A stretch of 64,000 nt of DNA from Candidatus Trichofilum aggregatum (GTDB lineage: Bacteria; Chloroflexota; Anaerolineae; Promineifilales; Promineifilaceae), in contig JADJUV010000175.1 of the NCBI GenBank assembly GCA_016716885.1, forward strand, positions 1-64,000, in the 5' to 3' direction. Both the position numbers and the translations under genes were made by a program. Below, piece by piece: positions 18,801 to 26,523 of this stretch. The notes beneath the pieces are model-generated. The model was not told where the DNA came from. It searched no databases and saw only the letters and a program-made list of their open reading frames with translations. Position 1 is the stretch's first letter. Each line of letters opens with the position of its first letter.

Positions 18801-19770
18801 CTACATCCGCAACGATGTCAAAGCCGGGCTGTGGGATTTTGGGGCGGGGGCGGCCAATGCCCATATCGAGCCATACGTTGACCCGTATGCCGAAAATGAC
18901 CTCACCCTGAACCCGGATTTGGTCCTGACCGGTTCCGCCGAAACGGGAACTTTCGTTAACGCCCACAACGTAGCCGTGGCTCCTGATGGCACTATTTACA
19001 TTCTGGATGCGGGTAATGCCCGCGTACAATATTTTGACCGTGAAGGCAGTTACCTGGGGAGTTGGGGAACCCAAGGAACCACGACTGGGCAGTTTAGTGA
19101 TCCCTGGGGCATCGCCGTAGATGATGAATTTGTCTACGTGGCCGATACCTGGAACCATCGCGTACAGAAATTTAGCCGGGATGGGGCCTTCATTACCAGC
19201 TTTGGGCAATATGGCTCTCTGGCGAATGGCGATGCCGGTGACAACTTGTTCTATGGGCCACGCAGCATCACGCTTCTCGGCTCAGACCGCTTGCTCATTG
19301 CCGACACCGGCAACCATCGCGTTCAGGTTTTTGACCGGGATGGAACACCCGTACAGACATTTGGTGATTTCGGCACAGCGGTGGGCCAGATGTATGAACC
19401 GGTCGGTTTAGCCGTGGCGGCCGATGGCACGATTTATCTAGGAGACACCTGGAACGGTCGGATTCAACGCTTCAGCGAGGATTTTACGGCCTTCTACGAT
19501 TGGGACGTCAATGCCTGGCGTGGGGATACCAATACCCAAAAGCCCTATCTCGCCATAGATAGCCAGGGTCGAGTTTACATCACCGACCCCGATCGTCACC
19601 GGGTGATTGTGTTTGATATTAATGGCAGTTATGTAGCCCGGTTTGGTCAGTTTGGCAGCGGCAACGGTCAATTTAACCTGCCCAATGGCATCTTCATTGA
19701 CTCAGCCGACAATATCTACGTCGCAGATACCGGCAACAACCGCATCGTCCGGTTCCCACCTTTGCCCTAA
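15847..19770 (+). CDS. Agl23-like (TIGR03663) membrane protein with NHL propeller, copy 2
   Basis: A complete 1307-residue paralogue of the preceding gene, starting three bases after its likely stop. The family motifs are intact: DE at residues 58-59 (SHDESLH) and HGP at 82-84, followed by about 12 membrane helices and conserved stretches shared with copy 1 (GEGFAADP, GEKMPWLS, NADYPNEYLVYAHG). The C-terminal 280 residues form NHL repeats (YILDAGNARVQYFD, YVADTWNHRVQKF, YVADTGNNRIVRF). The membrane part resembles PMT enzymes and the propeller probably binds protein or glycan outside the cell. TIGR03663 proteins commonly occur near TIGR03662, as here. The exact reaction is not known. Confidence 0.85.
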   Translation: MSELTTLPDEMIDETRPRPQTLTALYALDWEKILYVTFFVLAIISRFWNLGDRVVSHDESLHVQYSFQFYDGQGYTHTPLMHGPFLFHITALSYWLFGDNDFTARIPVALFGVALILLPYFFRNWLGRTGALVVSFLFLISPYTVYYARYIRNEAFVVIWGLLIVWAIWLYIQKREEKYLWWFTAMNALLYSTKEVSFIYTAIFGSFLVIRLLAFLWRDGVLKEQFSRLAQPLALVGLGLALLAGGFAAQKMTTPDELVVEGQTTEGEGFAADPTEDAAATAGASGSATQIEGIARWVQFGGLALAAYALFLLAKTIRPQLDLYPEFDLIILYTVLILPMLGAVPAAITGWTPRDYSLNLTCTIPGQEQISAFNLALYRLTNPECLGNFLSSGTFYITIFLVICLVAAVLIGLWWNQRRFWIALIVFQVIFTVLHTSIFTNLPGWASGMVDALAYWMAQQEVERGSQPLLYYFFVVPFYEYLPVIFSFLAMRYWVIQNRLRPLVRYWGGFILAALLAYTLVNWFSSRSITVQDWQPFLPIIGVIVLLFVSDWWLRGRDISPSLLSIRNWGATLLLVWFTIRWVSYQAITVPVGQTELLKWPGAAAAAIILLAGILLWFLRVNRTLKTEYDLENGWQELISAERLLDFVPFTIWWLFLSWVAYSVAGEKMPWLSAHFVPPMVLLVGWYFNERLTTPIREQLFTRAALYLTGLTVILIVAVALAARYILFGQISLGDQSTANLTLLGQFLGSTLVVAGISWLVWRVRPRVSPIVRPLTWVIAVFILLSLLTMRASYQASYTNADYPNEYLVYAHGTPTTKGAVMAKIEELSLRLNGDLGLQVAYDNDSSWPMTWYLRDYPNRLYYGEQPGRNLLDAPVIIVGDNNYNAVQELIGDTLTDEYEEFHYNFIWWPNEDYRQISWDAIFGAANTELDFSQPEPPARRGLTSPAVLHALWDIFFYRDYSRYSDLFNKDYRLSSWPLRHGLRVYIRNDVKAGLWDFGAGAANAHIEPYVDPYAENDLTLNPDLVLTGSAETGTFVNAHNVAVAPDGTIYILDAGNARVQYFDREGSYLGSWGTQGTTTGQFSDPWGIAVDDEFVYVADTWNHRVQKFSRDGAFITSFGQYGSLANGDAGDNLFYGPRSITLLGSDRLLIADTGNHRVQVFDRDGTPVQTFGDFGTAVGQMYEPVGLAVAADGTIYLGDTWNGRIQRFSEDFTAFYDWDVNAWRGDTNTQKPYLAIDSQGRVYITDPDRHRVIVFDINGSYVARFGQFGSGNGQFNLPNGIFIDSADNIYVADTGNNRIVRFPPLP

Positions 19771-19795
19771 CCCGGATAAACCAGAAAATTTGTCC

Positions 19796-19862
19796 GCAGA
19801 TTAACGCCGATTTTCGCTGATTAAAGAATCTGCGTTAATCCCCAAAATCTGCGGTTTCCGGG
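19796..19862. repeat. CCGCAGATTAACGCC-type dispersed inverted repeat
   Basis: GTCCGCAGATTAACGCCGAT and, further on, ATCTGCGTTAATC and AATCTGCGG form inverted arms. Similar stretches are widespread between genes in many bacterial genomes. It fills the first part of the gap between the Agl23 gene and sixA. Confidence 0.5.
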
Positions 19863-19897
19863 AATCAAACGAATCATCGTTGTCAAGAAAAAGACCT

Positions 19898-19957
19898 TGT
19901 TTGTAGTGACCGCTTTAGCGGGCTGGTGTTAGCCCGCTAAAGCGGTCACTACGAACG
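19898..19957. repeat. Dispersed hairpin element A, copy 2
   Basis: Perfect 22-base arms: GTAGTGACCGCTTTAGCGGG plus CT at 19903-19924, and the reverse complement at 19931-19952, around a 6-base loop. It lies 15 bases before the sixA ATG, so any sixA transcript started upstream must cross it. Confidence 0.75.
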
Positions 19958-19971
19958 ACCCTCCCCCAATA

Positions 19972-20463
19972 ATGAAAACACTCTTAATTCTCCGCCACGC
20001 TAAATCAAGTTGGAATAACGCCAATATGACCGACCATGACCGGCCGTTGAATGAACGGGGTAAACGGGATGCACCCCGTGCCGGTCAGGCCTTGGTGGAA
20101 CAAGGGGTTGTGCCGGAGCTGATTATCACCTCAACGGCCGAACGAGCGATGGCTACCGCTGAAGCGGCCGCGGCCGCGACCAACGACCCGCCCGAACTTA
20201 AATACGAACGCCGTCTCTACCTGGCCTCTCCCCTTACCATCTTAAAGGTTCTCCAAGAGCTGGGTAATGGCCCCCAACGGGTGATGGTAGTAGGGCACAA
20301 CCCGGGGATGGAAGAATTGGTGTACCATCTTACCGAGGAGCCAGAAGCGATGACCACAGCAGCTATCGCTCAGGTAGATTTGCCCATCAACGCCTGGTCA
20401 GAGCTAGACGAAAACACCCGTGGCCCCCTAAGCTGGTATTGGCAACCCAAAGACAAAGATTAA
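19972..20463 (+). CDS. sixA: Phosphohistidine phosphatase SixA-like
   Basis: A 163-residue histidine phosphatase superfamily protein. The N-terminal LRHAKSSW (Arg8, His9) is the catalytic RHG-type signature, PLNERGKRDAP follows, and VVGHNPGMEEL carries the second catalytic histidine. SixA removes phosphate from phosphohistidine in HPt domains of histidine kinases. No HPt protein is seen in this window, so the partner is unknown. Length is normal for the family. GCGGCCGC occurs twice, overlapping, at 20164-20177 and gives an Ala-rich patch. Confidence 0.85.
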   Translation: MKTLLILRHAKSSWNNANMTDHDRPLNERGKRDAPRAGQALVEQGVVPELIITSTAERAMATAEAAAAATNDPPELKYERRLYLASPLTILKVLQELGNGPQRVMVVGHNPGMEELVYHLTEEPEAMTTAAIAQVDLPINAWSELDENTRGPLSWYWQPKDKD

Positions 20464-20473
20464 CCTCTCCAAG

Positions 20474-20502
20474 CCTGGTTCAATCTTCCAGATTGAACCA
20501 GG
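20474..20502. repeat. GGTTCAATC hairpin after sixA
   Basis: CCTGGTTCAATCT and AGATTGAACCAGG form 13-base arms around a 3-base loop. A closely related hairpin lies at 30781-30811 after the cupredoxin gene. No strong T-run follows, so it may be a repeat rather than a terminator. Confidence 0.5.
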
Positions 20503-20618
20503 TTCACCGCCATCATTTAGGCATCCTTGCTTATCATCCCCTAACCTGCCCGCTTTTCCGTATCGTGTCTGGCTGTGCTACAATCTTATCCACTTTCGCG
20601 TGAGTGACGCGGCCGCGA

Positions 20619-20656
20619 CGTAACGTGTGACCTCATACGTTACGTTTTATTTTTCT
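20619..20656 (+). terminator. Hairpin with T-run in the ctpA leader
   Basis: CGTAACGT (20619-20626) and ACGTTACG (20637-20644) form a perfect 8-base stem with a 10-base loop, followed by TTTTATTTTT. This has the shape of an intrinsic terminator. It lies 30 bases before the protease ATG and downstream of a TACAAT box at 20579, so it could also be an attenuator. A GCGGCCGC site (20609-20616) abuts it. Confidence 0.45.
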
Positions 20657-20674
20657 CTACGGATGGTAACAGGT

Positions 20675-21881
20675 ATGTCCAATCGGGCCTTAAATATTCT
20701 CGCCATCGTCATGGTGATTGCCATGGCAACCTTAGCTTTTATCGCTGGTTACTTCTTCAACGACTATACGGAAACACGTCCCTCTACTAACGTCGCCAAT
20801 AACGGCGATAGCCTGGTAGGTGACGATTTCACTATTTTCTGGGAAGCCTGGGGCTGGGTAGAACGTAGTTTCATCGGCGAAATGCCGAGTAGCCAACAGG
20901 TTGCTTATGGGGCCGTGCGCGGCGCTCTTAACACCCTCAACGACCCCTACACCGTCTTTATTGAACCCGTCGTGCGGGAACAAGAACGGGACTCACTGCG
21001 CGGGAACTTTGGCGGCATCGGCGCGACCATTGTTCGCCTGGAGAGTGGTGAAGCGGTGTTAGAACCGATCCCCGGCAACCCGGCTGAACGGGCAGGTATT
21101 CAATCAGGCGATATTCTCCTGGCCGTTGATGGCGTGGACATTCCCGCCGACATGAGCGTAGAAGACATCGCCAACAAAATTCGGGGCGAAAAAGGCACCG
21201 ATGTCACCCTGACCGTGCTGCACCCTGAAGCCAGCGAACCAGTAGACATTACGATTACTCGGGATGACATTCTCATCCCTTCCGTCGCGTACCGCCTGCT
21301 TGATGACGACCCCACAATTGGCTACATCTGGTTAACCCGGTTTAGCGGTGAAAGCAATGGCGAAATTGAAGCCGCTATCCGGGATTTGCAGACGCAGGGA
21401 GCTACGCAACTCATTCTTGACTTGCGGGGTAACGGCGGTGGTCTGCTAGACGCGGCCATCTCCATTGCTGACCAATTCCTGGACGATGGCCCTATCATGC
21501 ACCAGGAAAGCGCCCTCGAAGGGGAAAAAACCTACACTGCCAGCGAAGGAACCGTCGCCGGTGATATGCCGGTGATTATCCTGATTGATGGGGGCACAGC
21601 CAGCGCGTCAGAAATCCTGGCGGGTGCGTTGCAAGACCGGGAGCGAGCGGTGCTCATTGGTCAACAATCGTTTGGTAAGGGGTCGGTACAGTTGGTCTAC
21701 GACTTGAGCGATGGTTCATCGGTGCATGTGACCTCAGCCCGTTGGTTCACGCCTGACCGCAACGCCATTGATCAGCAAGGGCTTACCCCTGATGTTGTGG
21801 TCGAACCCACACCAGAAGCCAGCCAACAATCGGGATGAGACATTGGCGCGGGCGATTGAATATTTGCAGACGGGGGAGTAA
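20675..21881 (+). CDS. S41 family C-terminal processing protease (one frameshift at the 3' end)
   Basis: A membrane-anchored serine protease with an N-terminal helix (residues 5-25), a PDZ domain (GIGATIVRLESGEAVLEPIP to GDILLAVDGVDI) and an S41 catalytic domain. The Ser-Lys dyad is visible as GGTASASEILAGALQDR and QQSFGKGSVQ. Such CtpA-like enzymes trim or degrade envelope proteins. The ATG at 20675 is chosen because it is followed by a normal signal-anchor; earlier in-frame ATGs at 20627 and 20663 exist. The frame stops at 21838, but shifting one base gives DETLARAIEYLQTGE to 21881, matching the C-terminus of the next gene. Confidence 0.85.
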
Positions 21882-21883
21882 GT

Positions 21884-23321
21884 ATGAAAGTGTGGCAACA
21901 AACATTTAAAAAGACAAGTTGGATGGGCTGGTTTATCGCGGCCGCAATCCTGTTATTCGCCTGTGGGACCATCACCAGCACCGCAGGCACAACACCCACC
22001 CCACCCCAACCAGAGGTCATTGTCGTAACCCAAATTGTTGAAGTAACGACTGTGCCCCAAATCGTCGAAGTGACGGCTGTACCCCCAACCTCTGGGGATG
22101 CCAGTGATGACGCGCCTACACCCGCGGATCAACCGGAATTAGATGTTCAGGTTATTACCACTACACCGGGATTTAACCCGACGCGGCCGCCTGTGCCCAC
22201 CGTTACCCCAGGCCCCACCCAGCCACCCTTGTTACCCGGCCAATCAGAGTTCAGCCCGGAAGATATTGATCTGCTCTTTGAGGTATGGCAACTGGTTGAA
22301 GAAACTTACGATGGCCCTCTGCCCACCGATCAGGAGCTAACGGATGCGATCATCGCGGCCGCGTTAGCCACCCTGGACGATCAGTTTACCCTCTATATGA
22401 ACGCCACCACCGCCGAACGCTCCCGTGAAGCGTTTGAAGGGGCCTACGAAGGCATCGGCGCATTTGTGGAACAAAACGAAGAAGGGTATTTCGTCATCGT
22501 GCGCCCCATCGCCGGGCAACCAGCCGCCCTGGCTGGAATACTCCCCTGGTGACATCATTTTAGCGGCTGATGGCGTCTCCCTCGTGGGTCTGACGATGGA
22601 TGAAAGTATTGCGCTGGTGCGTGGCCCCAATGGCACCGCTGTCAACCTGACCATTTTACGAGAAGGGGTGGAACAGCCATTCGAGATGACCATTATCCGC
22701 CAGCAAATCGTCATCCCCATCGTCGAGTTTGAACCAGAACTGTTGGAAGGTGATATCGCTTACGTGCGGCTCACCAGTTTTAACGCGCAAGCGTATACCC
22801 AATTAAGTTTGGCCCTGGACACGCTTATGGCGCAAAATCCACGTGGTCTCATTTTAGACTTGCGCGATAATCCCGGTGGTTTTCTCAACCAATCCATTTT
22901 GGTGGCTGATCTATTCTTACCCGAAGGTGTGGTGCTGTATGAGCGGAATATTCGCGGGTTGGAAGAGGTTTACGAATCCCGCACGGGTGACATCGCTGAG
23001 GAGATTCCTCTAGTGGTGCTGGTGAATCCGGGCAGTGCCAGTGCCTCTGAAATTGTGGCGGGAGCGATTCAGGATCGCGGCCGCGGCGTTATCATCGGCG
23101 AAACGTCATTTGGCAAAGGATCAGTGCAATCAGTATACACACTCTCCGATGGGTCGGAACTGCGGGTAACCATTGCCCGTTGGTACACCCCCAACAACCA
23201 GAGCATCAGCGGGGCTGGCATCACTCCCGACATTGAAGAAACCCCCTCACCTCTGGAATTTGGTGGGCCGGAAGATAACCAATTGCAGCGAGCGATTACC
23301 TATCTTCTCACCGGTCAATAA
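21884..23321 (+). CDS. S41 family protease, lipoprotein (one frameshift)
   Basis: A second S41 protease, starting two bases after the first. A lipobox (LLFACG near residues 23-28) predicts a lipid-anchored protein. A Thr/Pro/Val-rich linker with repeated QIVEVT follows, then a helical N-terminal domain, a PDZ domain and the catalytic domain with GSASASEIVAGAIQDR and ETSFGKGSVQ. The 21884 frame ends at 22552 and the 22425 frame continues to 23321; the junction near 22540 (expected AGI-PGDI) is a single-base shift. The C-terminus reads QLQRAITYLLTGQ. Probably co-transcribed with the first protease. Confidence 0.85.
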
Positions 23322-23350
23322 ACGTATAGAGCGAGAGAACCGAAACTCTC

Positions 23351-23832
23351 ATGTCTAAGCAAAAAGAGACCAACGACGCCAACTTCAAAATGGTGGCCAA
23401 TAACAAACGAGCCACCTTTGATTATGAACTGCTGGAAAAATTTGAGGCCGGGCTGGTGCTAACCGGCACGGAGATCAAATCGGTGCGGGCTAATAAGGTA
23501 AGCCTGCAACGTAGTTATGTGCAAGCCAAGGATGATGAGTTGTGGCTTTATGAGGCCAACATTGCCCAGTATGAACATGGCAACCGGGAAAACCATGACC
23601 CCACGCGGCCGCGTAAACTCCTACTCCATCGCCGCCAGATTAACCGTATCATCAGCACCCTCAATGAAAAAGGGCTAACCATGGTTCCTGTCCGCCTCTA
23701 TCTCAAAAACGGCCGGGCCAAATTAGAAGTGGCAATGGGTCGCGGTAAAAGCAGTTCGATAAACGGGCTTCTCTGGCCGATAAAGATTCCAAACGGCAAA
23801 TAGAACGGGCCTTAAAACAAAAATATAGTTAA
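23351..23832 (+). CDS. smpB: SsrA-binding protein SmpB (one frameshift)
   Basis: SmpB binds tmRNA and is needed for rescue of stalled ribosomes. Family motifs are present: NKRATFDYELLEKFEAGLVL, TGTEIKSVRANKVSL, ANIAQYEHGNRENHDPTRPR, KLLLHRRQI. The frame stops at 23803, but a shift in the AAAA run near 23748 restores the conserved basic tail (RGKKQFDKR, then LADKDSKRQIERALKQKYS) with a stop at 23830-23832. The total of about 160 residues is normal. No ssrA gene was found in the window. Confidence 0.92.
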
Positions 23833-23859
23833 CCCTTTCGTGATTGAAGTGTGATACCG

Positions 23860-25131
23860 ATGGATGACACCCAACAGCAGTTACAGGCCACACAAGCCGC
23901 CCTGGCTGAGATGCAATTGTTGTATGAAACCAGTCGGCGGATTAGCGCGGCCGCAGACGTAGAAGAAGTCATCGCGGCTTATCTGGAACATGTGGCGGTA
24001 CGCGGCCGCTATACCTGCACCATCGTCCTCTATGAGTTCAACGAACAAGGGGAACGGCAAAAAGTCCGCATTTGCGGCCGCTGGTCACCCACCGAAGGGT
24101 TAAGTCTGGCCCAAAACTTCATCCCCTACGCCGCCGACTCACTAGACGCCCCCCTGGATGCCGGGCAAACCATCACCATTGGCGATGTTTACACCGATCC
24201 CCGCGTCACCGAGTCACTACGCGACATTCAGCGACAATCTAATCGGCCCGCCCTGGTGTTTATCCCGCTGCTCGTAGCTGGACAACGAATCGGTCTGGTT
24301 ATCTTGAGCTACCCGGAAATTACCAACTGGCCCACCAACGAGTTGCGCCCTTATGAGGTCACAGCCACCCAATTGGCAATCGGCATCAGCACCCGGTTAC
24401 AACAACGGCTCTTGTTTGCCAGTGGTCAGGCCCTGGCCGTGCTCCAGGAACGTCACCGCCTGGCCCGCGAACTCCATGATTCTGTGACCCAACTCATCTT
24501 CAGCATGACCCTCATCGCCCAATCCATCAGCCCGGCCTGGAAACGAAGCGCCGCCGAAGGCGAAAAACGGGTCAATCGTCTCTTAGAATTGAGCCAACAA
24601 GCCATGACCGAGATGCGAGCGTTGCTTTTTGAACTACGTTCCCCGGAAGCAATCACCCCCAGCTCAGATACGGCTACGATTTTGCCGGGTATCTGGCAGG
24701 TGCAACGAGATGGTCTGGTGAAAGCCCTGCGCCAGCATCTAAAAAGTGTTAATCGGTATGGCCCCACGGTGACTCTCAATGTCAATGGCTACCAGGCACA
24801 ACCGCTGGAGCAGGAGATGGCCTTGTACCGCATTACCCAAGAAGCATTGAACAACATTGTTAAACATGCCCGCGCCCGGCTGGTCACCATTGAATGCGGG
24901 CAAAAGGATCAGCACAGTTATTTGCAGGTGATTGATGATGGGGTCGGTTTCGCGGCCGCGACATCTGATCAACCTTCGCTAACTGGGGGTTTTGGCCTGC
25001 GCACCATGCGCGAACGGGCCGAAGCTCTGGGTGGCGCGTTAGACATTACCAGTGTTCTCGGCAAAGGCACACAAGTACGGGTACAATTGCCGCTCGTATC
25101 TCTTGCTTCATCCACCCCAGAAAAACCATGA
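23860..25131 (+). CDS. NarL/DesK-type sensor histidine kinase with GAF domain
   Basis: About 423 residues, soluble. A GAF-like sensor occupies roughly residues 15-170. HisKA_3 follows with the phosphoacceptor in RLARELHDSVTQLIF, then HATPase_c with the N-box TQEALNNIVKHA, the G1 box DDGVGFA and the G2 box GGFGLRTMRERAEALGG. It overlaps the following response regulator gene by four bases (ATGA), so the two form a pair. The frame also opens at GTG 23851; ATG 23860 is preferred. With no membrane helix, the signal is probably cytoplasmic. Confidence 0.9.
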   Translation: MDDTQQQLQATQAALAEMQLLYETSRRISAAADVEEVIAAYLEHVAVRGRYTCTIVLYEFNEQGERQKVRICGRWSPTEGLSLAQNFIPYAADSLDAPLDAGQTITIGDVYTDPRVTESLRDIQRQSNRPALVFIPLLVAGQRIGLVILSYPEITNWPTNELRPYEVTATQLAIGISTRLQQRLLFASGQALAVLQERHRLARELHDSVTQLIFSMTLIAQSISPAWKRSAAEGEKRVNRLLELSQQAMTEMRALLFELRSPEAITPSSDTATILPGIWQVQRDGLVKALRQHLKSVNRYGPTVTLNVNGYQAQPLEQEMALYRITQEALNNIVKHARARLVTIECGQKDQHSYLQVIDDGVGFAAATSDQPSLTGGFGLRTMRERAEALGGALDITSVLGKGTQVRVQLPLVSLASSTPEKP

Positions 25132-25763
25132 TGCCAATTTCTATCCTCATCGTCGATGATCATGCCATTGTGCGCGAAGGGTTGCGCACCTTGCTCGAAG
25201 AAGAACCCACTGTTCAAGTCGTGGGCGAAGCCGTCAATGGGCTGGAAGGAATTCGGCAGGCCCAGGCTCTAAAACCACGGGTCATATTGATGGATCTGGT
25301 CATGCCAGAGCTGGACGGATTAGAAGCTACCCGGCGCATCAAACAAACGGTCAGTGATTGCCAGATACTGGTGCTAACCAGTTTTGCCGAGGACACAAAA
25401 GTGCGTGAGGCCATTCAATCCGGTGCCATTGGTTATTTGCTCAAAGATGTGCTGAAACCGGAGTTACTCAAGGCCATCCACGCGGCCGCGGCCGGTCAGC
25501 CTACCCTGCACCCCGAAGCCCAACGCCACCTCATGCGTCAGGTCTCCACCCCTGGCGAACTCTCACTCCTCTCCACCCTCACCGAGCGCGAAACCGATGT
25601 TTTGCGCCTTATAGCCAAGGGGCTGAGCAATCGCGAAATTGCCAGCACCCTTTTCCTCACCGAAGGCACGGTCAAAGGTTATGTGAGTGCCATCCTGGCT
25701 AAACTCGAAGTGAATGACCGCACCCAGGCCGCTCTCTACGCCGTCAAACATAAATTAGTCTAA
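25128..25763 (+). CDS. NarL/FixJ family response regulator
   Basis: A 211-residue two-domain regulator. The receiver has the acidic pair DD at residues 10-11, the phospho-acceptor Asp56 (LMDLVMP) and the lysine in GYLLKDV. The LuxR-type DNA-binding domain is at the C-terminus (LTERETDVLRLIAKGLSNRE, EGTVKGYVSAILAKL). It overlaps the histidine kinase by four bases, which should be its partner. Its target genes cannot be told from the sequence. Confidence 0.92.
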   Translation: MMPISILIVDDHAIVREGLRTLLEEEPTVQVVGEAVNGLEGIRQAQALKPRVILMDLVMPELDGLEATRRIKQTVSDCQILVLTSFAEDTKVREAIQSGAIGYLLKDVLKPELLKAIHAAAAGQPTLHPEAQRHLMRQVSTPGELSLLSTLTERETDVLRLIAKGLSNREIASTLFLTEGTVKGYVSAILAKLEVNDRTQAALYAVKHKLV

Positions 25764-25795
25764 TCTGGGCACCGAGGCTTGCAGAGTAGGCCCAG

Positions 25796-25862
25796 AGAAC
25801 CCCAGAGGGCCCGGGGCGGGGGCCCGGGGGGCCCCGGGGGGCCCGGCCGCGGGGGGGGTTTT
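25796..25862. other. Extreme G/C homopolymer block between response regulators
   Basis: The gap 25764-25962 contains a block made almost entirely of runs of 3-8 G or C, unlike anything around it except 53480-53555. It is best read as damaged consensus sequence or a collapsed hairpin. I see no gene or clear control site in the gap. Confidence 0.4.
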
Positions 25863-25962
25863 GTGTAAATCTCTGAGTAACGCTTTTCCCGCGTGCAGGT
25901 ACTAACTTTAGTCAGGAAGAACTGCTGACTCGTGCCAGCGGTTAGACAAGGCCTTCTACGGT

Positions 25963-26370
25963 ATGCTTGCCGATATGGGAATAAGTTTTGCACCCTATCG
26001 GGTCTTATTAGTCGATGACATACCTGCCGTGCGCGAGGCTTTGACCTGGGCCATTGAAGCTGCCCCCGAACTGAAGGTGGTGGGTCAGGTGGGTGATGGT
26101 CTGGCGGCTCTCGCGGCCGCGGCCCAACTTCACCCTGATATCGTCATCCTGGATATTGAACTACCATACCTGGATGGTTATCAGGTTGCTCAAAAGCTCA
26201 AGCAAGCCCATAATTCACCCCTGATAGTTTTTCTCACCGTTCATGCCGATGACGTTTCCCGCTATCAAGCCCTAACCGCCGGGGGCGATGCCTTTGTCGA
26301 AAAGGGACAGGGCTGGCCCATTCTCATAAGCGAAATCCGACAGTTGCTATCGAGTCGAAGCAATTGCTAA
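25963..26370 (+). CDS. Stand-alone response regulator receiver (CheY-like)
   Basis: About 135 residues consisting of a receiver domain only: DD at residues 18-19 (LLVDDIP), phospho-acceptor Asp64 (VILDIELPYLDG), and the lysine in FVEKGQG. There is no output domain. It could relay phosphate from the kinase encoded upstream or act by protein contact. An alternative start is ATG 25975. It is separated from the two-component pair by the G/C block. Confidence 0.85.
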   Translation: MLADMGISFAPYRVLLVDDIPAVREALTWAIEAAPELKVVGQVGDGLAALAAAAQLHPDIVILDIELPYLDGYQVAQKLKQAHNSPLIVFLTVHADDVSRYQALTAGGDAFVEKGQGWPILISEIRQLLSSRSNC

Positions 26371-26523
26371 ACAGTTAAGTTTATCGGTAATAGAAAATCT
26401 CACGCCAGGTTGCCAAGAGAAAACCTTTGCGTTTTTGGCACCTTGCCGTGACCTAATAATTATTCCGATAAGGTTTATGGTTGGGAACCAACTTAAAAAC
26501 CGCATCAACGCGGCCGCAACATC

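Noticed and set aside
20474..20502. tRNA-like or attachment-site structure
   Set aside because: Only a simple hairpin; no acceptor stem, anticodon loop or TTCGA arm. No tRNA was found anywhere in the window.
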